DNA of 64,000 bases from Microtetraspora malaysiensis (GTDB taxonomy: Bacteria > Actinomycetota > Actinomycetes > Streptosporangiales > Streptosporangiaceae): positions 129,840-193,839 of the forward strand of contig NZ_BBYJ01000016.1 of the NCBI RefSeq assembly GCF_001528665.1, written 5' to 3'. Position 1 is the first letter of the stretch, and each line of letters begins with the position of its first letter. Positions 24,078-31,678 of this stretch are shown piece after piece. Under the pieces are notes generated by a model. That model had not been told where the DNA came from, did not search any database, and saw only the letters and a list, made by a program, of their open reading frames with translations. A program made the translations under genes and the position numbers.

Positions 24078-24494
24078 CTAGTTCGGCTGTGCGCGTTCGA
24101 CGATGGCGGCGAGTTTGGCCGCCGTTTTACGACCCTCGATCCGGAGCAGGCCGAGGTTGGCCCCCGGCCCGGCGAGAACGGCGAGGACGAGTTTGGGGCC
24201 CGCGGCGTAGCACGCGGCGTGTCCGCGCGTGCCGGAGATCAGGGTCTCCTCAAGGGCGCCGACCTGGACGAGGTCGGTCATCCTGCGGGCCATCGAGATG
24301 AGCGCCGACGAGAGCGCCGCCGTCTGTTCGGTGTGGCCGGAGATGTCGGTCGCGATGAGCATCCCGTCCACCGTGCAGGTGAGCGTGCCGGTGATCTCGG
24401 GCGCGCGCTCCCTGAGGAGGAGCATCTCCTCGTGTATTTCGCCGCGTAGATCCATCGAAATGCCCTTTCCGGCCCGCTTGAGCCAGGTGATCAC
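24078..24494 (-). CDS. Roadblock/LC7-domain protein B
   Basis: A 138-residue roadblock-like protein with the pattern LTCTVDGMLIATDISGHTEQTAALSSALISMARRM, then a second strand set around AACYAAGPKLVLAVLAGPGANLGLLRIEGRK. The GTG start overlaps the stop of the PATAN-like gene as GTGA, so it is translationally coupled. It is more diverged from proteins A and C than they are from each other. It may form a heterodimer with one of them; no catalytic residues are expected. Confidence 0.8.
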   Translation of the reverse strand: MITWLKRAGKGISMDLRGEIHEEMLLLRERAPEITGTLTCTVDGMLIATDISGHTEQTAALSSALISMARRMTDLVQVGALEETLISGTRGHAACYAAGPKLVLAVLAGPGANLGLLRIEGRKTAAKLAAIVERAQPN

Positions 24495-25381
24495 TGCAGC
24501 GCCTCCAGTGCGTCACGCAGCCTGATGAGCAGCTTCACGTCGGTCGGGTCGGCGCTGACCTGTGGCAGGTACGGCTGTGCCGGGTCCGACCCCGGTCCGG
24601 GGCGCAGCTCGGCCCGTGGCCCGCTCCGCTCGGCTCGTTTCGGCAGCGCCGGCTTGGGGGGCGCGGCCTGGTCGGCGGGGTCGGCCCCGGTCGCGAGCAG
24701 CCCCGCCGCGCCCAGTTCGCGTACGGCGAGCAGGGTCGAGTAGGCGGGACGGCCGAGGCGGCGGGCCAGCTCGGCGGGTGTGGCGGTGGTGTCGGCGCCG
24801 AGCAGCACCTCCCACTGCAGCGCGGACAGCACCACGTGCCTGCCGGGGATGCGCCGGACCGGGATCACCGGTTGTGTGTCGAGCTCGCTCGACGGCCATG
24901 CGCGGTCCAATCGGGCCTTCCTCCGCCGGCACTCCTGGAAGAGGCCGGGCACGTCGAAGAACCAGTGCGTCCCGAGCCAGTGCCGCTCCCCGTCCTTGAA
25001 CCGGGGCTTGGGCCCGGGACGGGCCCCGCTCGTGGCGAGCGCCGGCCCGAGCAGGAAGTACGAGGCGTCGAGGGTGGCGCCCAGGACGCAGAACTCCAGC
25101 TCGCCCTTGGTGAGCACGCCGGCGTCGACCAGCCGGTCGCCGCCGCTCGGCGGGTCGCTCTCCCCGGTGGCGGCCTGGCGCGCCTTCCTGACCGCGCCGG
25201 CGCTGATCCGTCCGGAGGCGGTCAGCAGCTCCTCCACGCCCGGCGTCCCCGTGCATTCGGCGTACGACACCCGGCCTCGGGTGAGGAAGATCGTGCCGGC
25301 GCGGCCGATGCGGAGGGAGCCGGTGGCCCTGTCCTGGGCCAGTCCGGTGAGTACGGAGTCGAGGGTCGTGGTGGTGGCCAT
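24491..25381 (-). CDS. PATAN (DUF4388)-like protein with winged-helix region
   Basis: A 296-residue protein. The N-terminus (about 5-60, LDSVLTGLAQDRATGSLRIGRAGTIFLTRGRVSYAECTGTPGVEELL) follows the DUF4388/PATAN domain of GTPase and signalling partners. A middle region includes LQWEVLLGADTTATPAELARRLGRPAYSTLLAVRELGAAGLL near 190-232, which looks like a winged helix. A Pro/Ala-rich tail follows. It sits between two roadblock genes, 3 bp after one and overlapping the next, so it is probably the output or scaffold part of the module. DNA binding is plausible but unproven. Confidence 0.7.
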   Translation of the reverse strand: MATTTTLDSVLTGLAQDRATGSLRIGRAGTIFLTRGRVSYAECTGTPGVEELLTASGRISAGAVRKARQAATGESDPPSGGDRLVDAGVLTKGELEFCVLGATLDASYFLLGPALATSGARPGPKPRFKDGERHWLGTHWFFDVPGLFQECRRRKARLDRAWPSSELDTQPVIPVRRIPGRHVVLSALQWEVLLGADTTATPAELARRLGRPAYSTLLAVRELGAAGLLATGADPADQAAPPKPALPKRAERSGPRAELRPGPGSDPAQPYLPQVSADPTDVKLLIRLRDALEALQ

Positions 25382-25384
25382 GGG

Positions 25385-25756
25385 TCACGAGGCGATCAGC
25401 CGGTGGGAGATGGCCTGAAGTCGGCGTAGGGCGAGGGCGAGGTTCGCGCGGTCGGGGTCGAGCCGGAGGCAGATGAGCAGCGGGCCGTCGAACATCGTCT
25501 CCATCGGTTTGATCAGGTGGTAGGCCCGGTCGGTGGTGACGATCACGTCCTCGATGCGTATCGTCCCGTCGGGCGTCGAGAGGGCGAGGCCGTCGAGCGT
25601 GGCGCGGAACGCCTCGCTCAGTCCCGCGGCGGATCCCTCCGGGTAGGACACGCCCTCGGCGGCGACCGCCATTCCGCTGGTGTGATCCACGAGGATCGCG
25701 TCAAGTGCGCCGGGGATCGTCATGGCCTCGGAAAGGCAGTCCTCTATCCCGATCAC
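25385..25756 (-). CDS. Roadblock/LC7-domain protein C
   Basis: A 123-residue roadblock protein: IPGALDAILVDHTSGMAVAAEG, EDVIVTTDRAYHLIKPM and the final helix RANLALALRRLQAISHRL. I chose GTG 25756 because GAGGGAG lies six bases upstream and the resulting opening (MIGIEDCLSEAMTIPGAL) aligns without gaps to protein A (MTNIDISLKEMMGIDGAL). An upstream TTG at 25783 would give a nine-residue longer form. It is first in the operon. The region before it (25757-25972) is AT-rich promoter DNA shared with the divergent DUF523 gene. Confidence 0.8.
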   Translation of the reverse strand: MIGIEDCLSEAMTIPGALDAILVDHTSGMAVAAEGVSYPEGSAAGLSEAFRATLDGLALSTPDGTIRIEDVIVTTDRAYHLIKPMETMFDGPLLICLRLDPDRANLALALRRLQAISHRLIAS

Positions 25757-25972
25757 GCCCAGCTCCCTCGCCGTGTCGTCCAAACAGCGCGGCCAACACT
25801 AGAGAAGCCGGTGCCCGCGCAGCCCGCACGATCGATCGCGATAAGAGGTGAGATATAAGGATTAGTTCCTCAAGGAGGAGAAATCTCTAACTACATAGAA
25901 GAGTTGTATTTACGGGCATATGTGAAGATCGCCCGGCTTGTTTTGGGTTAAGGGTGGGACAGAATAGGAGTT

Positions 25973-26461
25973 ATGGAACGAGTCCTGGTCAGCGCCTGTC
26001 TCCTCGGCCGCAAGGTGCGCTACGACGGCGGCGCCAAGACGAGCGAGGACGAACTGCTCGCCGCCTGGAACGCCGAGGGGCGGCTTGTCCCGTTCTGTCC
26101 GGAAGTCGCGGGCGGGCTCCCCATCCCCCGGCCGCCGGCGGAGATCGAGGGCGGCGCGGGCGGCGCCGCCGTGCTGGCCGGGACCGCGCGCATCCTCACA
26201 CCGGACGGCGACGACGTGACCGAGGCGTTCGTCGAGGGGGCCCGGCGGGCGCTCGACGCGGCGCGGGCGGCCGGCGCCCGGGTGGCGATCCTCAAGGAGG
26301 GCAGCCCCTCGTGCGGATCGCTGCGCGTCTACGACGGCACGTTCGCCGGGCGCACGACCCCGGGCCAGGGCGTGACCACCGCGCTTCTCGAACAGAACGG
26401 CATCCGTGTCTTCAACGAGGACGACATCGCCGCGGCCGCCCGGCACCTCCGGGAGGGCTGA
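25973..26461 (+). CDS. DUF523 family protein (TudS-like iron-sulfur protein)
   Basis: A 162-residue protein with the three DUF523 cysteines, C9 (VSACLLG), C42 (PFCPEVAGG) and C114 (EGSPSCG). In characterised members (thiouracil desulfidase TudS) they hold a [4Fe-4S] cluster that removes sulfur from thiouracil. A role in detoxifying or recycling thio-bases is therefore possible; many homologues are untested. It is a single gene with a TTGTTT-17-AGAATA promoter-like pair just upstream (25938-25966), low confidence. The neighbours give no functional clue. Confidence 0.82.
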   Translation: MERVLVSACLLGRKVRYDGGAKTSEDELLAAWNAEGRLVPFCPEVAGGLPIPRPPAEIEGGAGGAAVLAGTARILTPDGDDVTEAFVEGARRALDAARAAGARVAILKEGSPSCGSLRVYDGTFAGRTTPGQGVTTALLEQNGIRVFNEDDIAAAARHLREG

Positions 26462-26470
26462 CCTCCGAGC

Positions 26471-27703
26471 TCAGGGGGACAGCGGGTCGGCCCCGGCGTC
26501 GATGATCACCGCGTTCTCGTCCGGCTTGAACACCAGGACGTTCTCGGCGTACGACCGGACCGCGGCCTCGAGGCCCACGTCCGCCCCGGCCGTCTCGGAC
26601 ATGAACCAGCGGTGGTCGAGCACCTCGTGGAACAGCTGCGCGGGTTCCAGCTTGCGCCGCAGCTCGGCCGGGATCCCGCTCACCACCGGCTGGAAGACCT
26701 CGGCCAGCCAGCGGTGGGCCACGATCGCCTCGTCCTCGTGGCGCAGGCCGTTCGACACCCGGAACGCGTCGAGGTCGTTCAGCAGCCGCCTGGCCTGGTT
26801 CTCCTCCGCGTCCAGACCGGTCAGCCGCAGCAGGCGGCGCTGGTGGTGCCCGGCGTCCACGACCTTGGGCCGCACGATGAGCCGCCCCGTCCCGACCTTC
26901 CTGCGGACCATCATCTCGGCGACGTCGAAGCCGAGCGAGTTGAGCCGCCTGATCCGCTGCTCGACGATGTGCCAGTCGACGTCCTCGATGATCTCGTCGG
27001 AGTTCAGCTCGCTCCACAGCCGCTCGTACCGCTCGACGATCTGCCCGGCGAAGACCAGCGGGTCGATCGACGGGTGCAGCAGCTCGCCCGCCTCCAGGTC
27101 GAGCAGCTCGCCGTAGATGTTGACGTGCGCCACGTCGATGTCGTGGGTCCGCTGGCCTTCGCTGATCATCGGGTGCAGCTCGCCGGTCTCCGCGTCCACC
27201 AGGTACGCGGCGAAGGCTCCGGCGTCGCGGCGGAACAGCGTGTTGGACAGCGAGCAGTCGCCCCAGTAGAAGCCCGCCAGGTGGAGCCGGACGAGCAGCA
27301 CGGCGAGGGCGTCGAGCAGCCGCGTCAGCGTGTCGGGCCGCACCGCGCCGGAGAGCACGGCCCGGTAGGGGAGCGAGAACTGCAGGTGCCGGGTGATCAG
27401 CGCGGAGTCCAGCTCGGTGCCGTCCGCGGCGGTGCGCCCGGTGACGACCGCGACCGGCTCGACGGACGGGGCGTCCAGCCGGGCCAGGTCCCACAGCAGC
27501 TTGTACTCCCGCCTGGCGTACCGCTCGCTGATCTCCTTGATCGCGTAGACGTGCCCCGACAGGCGGGCGAACCGGACGACGTGCCGCGAGATGCCGCGCG
27601 GCAGGGTCACCAGGTGGTGGTCGGGCCACTCCTCCAGCGGGATGTCCCAGGGCAGCCGGATCAGGTCGGGATCGCCGGGGGCGCCGATCATCTGCAGGGG
27701 CAC
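26471..27703 (-). CDS. DUF4032 protein with kinase-like fold
   Basis: A 410-residue protein of the actinobacterial DUF4032 type. The first 190 residues look like a lipopolysaccharide-kinase/protein-kinase fold: YAIKEISERYARREY gives a lysine, HLAGFYWGDCSLSNTLF gives the HxGxxxGDxxxxN catalytic loop and LVDAETGE gives the metal-binding DxE. The DUF4032 C-terminal half follows (NIYGELLDLEAGELL...). GTG 27703 has GAGGAG six bases upstream, better than ATG 27691. It may phosphorylate a small molecule or glycan; no substrate is known to me. It is divergent from the DUF885 gene with a 57-bp gap. Confidence 0.78.
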   Translation of the reverse strand: MPLQMIGAPGDPDLIRLPWDIPLEEWPDHHLVTLPRGISRHVVRFARLSGHVYAIKEISERYARREYKLLWDLARLDAPSVEPVAVVTGRTAADGTELDSALITRHLQFSLPYRAVLSGAVRPDTLTRLLDALAVLLVRLHLAGFYWGDCSLSNTLFRRDAGAFAAYLVDAETGELHPMISEGQRTHDIDVAHVNIYGELLDLEAGELLHPSIDPLVFAGQIVERYERLWSELNSDEIIEDVDWHIVEQRIRRLNSLGFDVAEMMVRRKVGTGRLIVRPKVVDAGHHQRRLLRLTGLDAEENQARRLLNDLDAFRVSNGLRHEDEAIVAHRWLAEVFQPVVSGIPAELRRKLEPAQLFHEVLDHRWFMSETAGADVGLEAAVRSYAENVLVFKPDENAVIIDAGADPLSP

Positions 27704-27760
27704 CGTTTGCTCCTCGTTGCGGGGATTCGTGATCCAGTCTCGCGGATAGAGTCCTTGAGC

Positions 27761-29356
27761 ATGACGCTGCTGGATGACTTCATCGGTTGGTACTTCAGGG
27801 AGAACCCGCTCCGGGCCGCGCTGCTCGGCGCCGACGGGTACGACCACACACTCGGCGACTTCACCGAGGCCGCCTTCACCGCGCGGGAACGCGCCGCGGA
27901 GCGCTGGCTGGAACGGCTGTCGGCCGAACGCGCCCCCGGCGAGACCGCGGACGACGAGATCGACCGCGAGCTGGTTATCTCCCATTTGCGTGGTTCGGTG
28001 GCGAGTGCGCGCTGGCCTGAGTGGCGGCGTGATCCCGCGCCCTACGTGAACGGGATCTTCGCCGCTCTGTTCACGCCGTTCCAGCAGCGGTTGAAGCCGG
28101 AGGCCGAGCTGGTCGAGAGCGCCGTCGCGCGGCTCGCCGAGGTGCCCGCGGTGCTCGCCGCCTGCCGCGCGAACCTCGACCCCGATCTCGCGGCCGACCT
28201 GTTGATCGCCCGCGGCCTGGGCCAGGCGCGTACGGCGCGGCGCTTCCTCACCGAGACCGTCCCCGGGCTGGTGGCGGACCCGGTGCTGCGGGCCCGGCTG
28301 GCGGCGGCGGCCGAGCCGGCCGCGGCGGCGTTCGACGACTTCGTCGTCTTCCTGTCGGGCTTCACCGCGGGCGGCACCTGGCGCATGGGCGAGGAGCTCT
28401 ACTCCACGCTGCTGCGCGAGCGGGAGATGCTCGGGTACGGCGCGGCCGAGCTGCACGAGAAGGGCCGCCGCGCGTGGGACGAGATCGACGCCCGGATGCG
28501 CGAGGTCGCGCCGCGCGTGGGCTCCGGCGAGTGGGGCGAGGACTGGCGGGCGGCGATGGAGTCGCTCATGGACGACCACCCCGAGACGCTGGAGGACATG
28601 CGCGCCGAGTACGAGGCCGAGACGCTGCGCGCCCGCGACTTCGTCCGCGATCGCGGCCTGGTGACCTTCCCCGAGGGGGAGGAGTGCCAGGTGCTGCCGT
28701 CGCCGGAGTTCCAGCGGCCCATCCTGGCCGTGGCCAGCTACCTGGCGCCGCCGCCGCTCAGCGCGTCGAGGTCGGGCGTGTTCTACGTGCCGTTCACGCC
28801 GGAGGACTTCGCCCCCGAGCAGGTACGGCAGCGCCTGCGCACCAACTGCCGGGCGCAGATGCCGTCGATCGCCGTCCACGAGGCGTACCCGGGGCACCAC
28901 TGGCACCTGGGGTGGATGGCGGGCAACCCGAGGAAGGCGCGCAAGATCTTCCGCACGCCCTACTTCACCGAGGGCTGGGCGCTGTACGTCGAGGGCATGC
29001 TGCACGAGCAGGGATACTTCGACACCCCGGCGACCGAGCTGGCGCACCTGGACTGCCGGATCTTCCGGGCCGCCCGGATGGTCGTGGACACCGCCCTGCA
29101 CTGCGGCGACATGACGATCGAGGAGGCCGAGACCTTCATGGCGACCAAGGCGTCGCTGTCGCCGGGCACCGCCAAGGGCGAGGTCAACCGCTACTGCGCC
29201 TGGCCGACCCAGGCGCCGTCGTACCTCACCGGGGCGCTGGAGATCCGGCGGATCCGGGACGACTACGCCGGCGACCTGCGCAAGTTCCACGACCAGATCG
29301 CCGGGAACGGCGGGCTTCCGCTCGGCCTGGCCCGCCGTACGGTCATCCCGGGCTGA
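27761..29356 (+). CDS. DUF885 family protein (metallopeptidase-like)
   Basis: A 531-residue protein of the DUF885 family. Its HEAYPGHHWH motif matches the HExxxGHH zinc-binding signature of this group, and an EGWALYVEGM helix follows with another conserved Glu, as in gluzincin-type peptidases. It has no signal peptide, so it acts in the cytoplasm, perhaps as a dipeptidase or carboxypeptidase. ATG 27761 has no clear ribosome site but a TAGAGT lies about 8 bases before it, so the message may be nearly leaderless. The 3' end overlaps the convergent aldolase gene by 14 bp. Confidence 0.82.
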   Translation: MTLLDDFIGWYFRENPLRAALLGADGYDHTLGDFTEAAFTARERAAERWLERLSAERAPGETADDEIDRELVISHLRGSVASARWPEWRRDPAPYVNGIFAALFTPFQQRLKPEAELVESAVARLAEVPAVLAACRANLDPDLAADLLIARGLGQARTARRFLTETVPGLVADPVLRARLAAAAEPAAAAFDDFVVFLSGFTAGGTWRMGEELYSTLLREREMLGYGAAELHEKGRRAWDEIDARMREVAPRVGSGEWGEDWRAAMESLMDDHPETLEDMRAEYEAETLRARDFVRDRGLVTFPEGEECQVLPSPEFQRPILAVASYLAPPPLSASRSGVFYVPFTPEDFAPEQVRQRLRTNCRAQMPSIAVHEAYPGHHWHLGWMAGNPRKARKIFRTPYFTEGWALYVEGMLHEQGYFDTPATELAHLDCRIFRAARMVVDTALHCGDMTIEEAETFMATKASLSPGTAKGEVNRYCAWPTQAPSYLTGALEIRRIRDDYAGDLRKFHDQIAGNGGLPLGLARRTVIPG

Positions 29357-29963
29357 ACGCGCGCTCGACCACCGCGGTGAGCTGCTCGTCGGTGAGGACG
29401 GTGGGGGTGCCGACGCCGAGCGCCCGCACGTAGACCTCGCACAGCCATTCGAGCAGGCGGGTCGCCTCGAACGCCTTCTCCAGAGTCGGTCCGATGGTGA
29501 CCCCGCCGTGGTTGGCGAGCAGCGCGGCCTGCTTGCCGGCCAGCGCGGTGCGCACGTGCTCGGCCAGCTCGGGCGTGCCGTACGTGGCGTAGGGGGCGAC
29601 GCGGACCGCGCCCCCGAGCAGCAGCGCGTTGTAATGGATCGGCGGCAGCTCGGTCGCGGTGGTCGCGACCGCCGTCGCGAAGACCGAGTGGGTGTGCACA
29701 ATCGCCTGCGCGTCGGTCGAGGCGTAGACGGCCAGGTGCATCGGCGTCTCCGACGACGGCCGCGCGTCACCCTCGACGGGGTGGCCCTCCAGGTCGAGCA
29801 CCGGGCAGTCCTCCGGGTTGAGCCGGTCCAGCGCCACTCCGGAGGGGGTGACCGCGACCAGGTCGCCCTTCCGGACGCTCAGGTTGCCCGAGGTCCCGAT
29901 GACCAGGCCCAACTTAGCCGCCATATGGCCGTACTCACACAATTCCCGGCGAAGATCCCACAT
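29343..29963 (-). CDS. Class II aldolase/adducin-family protein
   Basis: A 206-residue zinc aldolase of the fuculose-phosphate type: GTSGNLSVR near 23-31, SSETPMHLAVY with the catalytic/metal Glu and His, VHTHSVFA (two zinc His) and LLANHGGVTIG (third His region). These enzymes split sugar phosphates into dihydroxyacetone phosphate and an aldehyde, or act as epimerases. I start at ATG 29963 (MWDLRRELCEYG); ATG 29984 is the alternative. A DasR-like site (30001-30012) lies directly upstream, so the gene may be co-regulated with ngcEFG. Its place in amino-sugar use is unclear. Confidence 0.82.
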   Translation of the reverse strand: MWDLRRELCEYGHMAAKLGLVIGTSGNLSVRKGDLVAVTPSGVALDRLNPEDCPVLDLEGHPVEGDARPSSETPMHLAVYASTDAQAIVHTHSVFATAVATTATELPPIHYNALLLGGAVRVAPYATYGTPELAEHVRTALAGKQAALLANHGGVTIGPTLEKAFEATRLLEWLCEVYVRALGVGTPTVLTDEQLTAVVERAFSPG

Positions 29964-30000
29964 GCCGGACAACTTACTGTGCATCTCTGCATATCCGGCC

Positions 30001-30012
30001 CGGTCTATACCA
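30001..30012. promoter_or_regulatory. DasR-like element upstream of the aldolase
   Basis: CGGTCTATACCA matches 10 of 12 positions of the DasR-box core TGGTCTAGACCA. It lies 38 bp from the aldolase start. Confidence 0.5.
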
Positions 30013-30114
30013 GCTCTGATCGGATGATCCTACTTTTGATACAGCCTTTTAGCTGCTTAAACATGGATATACCCTCCGAATGTCGACCGAAGGCGATCCC
30101 GGGTGGATCACAGA

Positions 30115-30128
30115 TTGGTCTAGACCGA
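30115..30128. promoter_or_regulatory. DasR-like element (dre) upstream of ngcE
   Basis: TTGGTCTAGACCGA contains the perfect palindrome GGTCTAGACC and fits the GntR/HutC-type DasR box at 11 of 12 core positions. It lies just upstream of a -35 box, so bound protein would block the ngc promoter. Confidence 0.72.
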
Positions 30129-30138
30129 CTGCGGACTC

Positions 30139-30167
30139 TTGACGCGATTCGCGGCTCGCCGTACGTT
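30139..30167 (+). promoter_or_regulatory. ngcE promoter
   Basis: TTGACG (30139-30144) and TACGTT (30162-30167) are spaced by exactly 17 bp, 50 bp before the ngcE ATG. Confidence 0.65.
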
Positions 30168-30178
30168 CCAGCAATCGT

Positions 30179-30195
30179 TTAGGAAACTTTCCTAA
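30179..30195. promoter_or_regulatory. ROK-type palindromic operator at the ngcE start site
   Basis: TTAGGAAACTTTCCTAA is a perfect palindrome with 8-base arms around one base. It follows the -10 box by about 11 bp and so covers or abuts the transcription start. The pattern resembles binding sites of ROK-family sugar regulators in actinobacteria; which protein binds here is unknown. Confidence 0.6.
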
Positions 30196-30216
30196 CTGTC
30201 CCCCCAGGAGAGTTGG

Positions 30217-31674
30217 ATGACCAACACGCCTCGCGAGATCACCCGGCGCCAGATGATGCACCGCATCGGCCTCACCGCACTCGCCGCCGGCCCCGTGGCC
30301 GGTCTGCTCAGCGCCTGCGCCACCTCCGGCGGCGGCGGGAGCACCGCCGAACCGGCCGCCTCCGCCGGCGGAGGCGGCGCGGCGACATCGCAGGCCAACC
30401 CGTTCGGCGTCAAGGCCGACGCCCCCCTCGAAGTGGTGATCTTCAAGGGCGCCTACGGCGACGAATACGCGACCCAGTCGCACGAACCGCTGTACGTCAA
30501 GGAGTTCCCGAAGGCGAAGATCACCCACCAGGGCATCCAGGCGATCGCGCAGACCCTCACGCCGCGCTTCGCCAGCGGCGACGTGCCCGACGTGGTGAAC
30601 AACTCCGGCACCGACAACCTGGACACCGGCTCCCTCGTCGCGGCGGGGCAGCTCCTCGACCTGACCCCGCTCTACGAGGCGCCGTCGATCGACGACCCGA
30701 GCAAGAAGGTCAAGGACACCCTCGTCCCCGGCACGATCGAGTCCGGCCTGGCCGGCGACCCCGCCAAGCCGTACCTCCTCAACTACGTCTACACCGCGTA
30801 CGGCCTCTGGTACGACGCCAAGCTCTTCGAGAAGGAGGGCTGGACCCCGCCGAAGACCTTCGACGAGTTCAAGACCCTCGCCGACAAGATCAAGGCCAAG
30901 GGCATCACCCCGTACGCGTACGCCGGCAAGAACGCCTCGTACTACCAGTACTGGATGATCCTGATCAGCGCGGCGAAGATCGGCGGCAACCAGGTCCTGA
31001 TCGACATCGACAACCTCGTCGACGGCGCCTGGACCCACGACGCCGTCAAGCAGGCGGCGGCGGCCTGGGCCGAGATCGGCAAGTACATGGACAAGTCCTA
31101 CGAGGGCCTGATCCACACCGAGGTGCAGACCCAGCAGAACCAGGGCAAGGTCGCGCTCTACCCCTCCGGCTCCTGGCTGGAGCCCGAGCAGGCCAAGGAC
31201 ACCCCGGCCGGCTTCGAGTACGCCATGTCGGCCACCCCGTCGGTCAGCGCGTCCGACACCATGCCGTACGAGGCGATCCGGGCCGTGGCGGGCGAGCCGT
31301 ACGTCCTCCCGGCCAAGGGCAAGAACGTCAACGGCGGCCTGGAGTACATGCGCGTCATGCTCTCCAAGGAGGCGGCCAAGGCCTTCACCGAGAAGACCAA
31401 GAGCCTCACCGTCGTGGTCGGCTCCACCGAGGGCCTCACGCTGTCGCCCGGCACCGAGAGCGTGGTGGCCGCCCAGTCGGCCGCCGGCGCCAACGTGGTG
31501 ACCTGGTCCAGCTTCGAGCAGTGGTACAAGGAATTGGAGACCGAGCTGCGCAAGCAGACCAACGCGCTCATGTTCGGCCGCATCACCGCCGACCAGTTCT
31601 GCGCCAACATGCAGAAGGCCGCGGACAAGACGAAGGCCGACAGCTCGGTCACCAAGCAGAAGCGGACCGCGTGA
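30217..31674 (+). CDS. ngcE: GlcNAc/chitobiose ABC transporter substrate-binding lipoprotein
   Basis: A 485-residue extracellular solute-binding protein. The N-terminus has twin arginines (R10-R11 in TRRQMM) followed by a lipobox LLSAC, so it is a Tat-exported lipoprotein with C34 as the lipid anchor. The length and the Tat-lipoprotein start match NgcE, the N-acetylglucosamine/N,N'-diacetylchitobiose receptor of Streptomyces. A DasR-like site in the promoter supports an amino-sugar role. The assignment rests on family likeness plus that site; another sugar is possible. ATG 30217 follows AGGAG. Two permease genes follow at 4 and 2 bp. Confidence 0.8.
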   Translation: MTNTPREITRRQMMHRIGLTALAAGPVAGLLSACATSGGGGSTAEPAASAGGGGAATSQANPFGVKADAPLEVVIFKGAYGDEYATQSHEPLYVKEFPKAKITHQGIQAIAQTLTPRFASGDVPDVVNNSGTDNLDTGSLVAAGQLLDLTPLYEAPSIDDPSKKVKDTLVPGTIESGLAGDPAKPYLLNYVYTAYGLWYDAKLFEKEGWTPPKTFDEFKTLADKIKAKGITPYAYAGKNASYYQYWMILISAAKIGGNQVLIDIDNLVDGAWTHDAVKQAAAAWAEIGKYMDKSYEGLIHTEVQTQQNQGKVALYPSGSWLEPEQAKDTPAGFEYAMSATPSVSASDTMPYEAIRAVAGEPYVLPAKGKNVNGGLEYMRVMLSKEAAKAFTEKTKSLTVVVGSTEGLTLSPGTESVVAAQSAAGANVVTWSSFEQWYKELETELRKQTNALMFGRITADQFCANMQKAADKTKADSSVTKQKRTA

Positions 31675-31678
31675 TCCC

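Noticed and set aside
26471-29770. Minus-strand frame of about 1,100 codons covering the DUF885 gene
   Set aside because: Only the part at 26471-27703 encodes a real protein (DUF4032). The rest mirrors DUF885 codons, has Arg/Gly-rich low-complexity composition and lacks a ribosome site.
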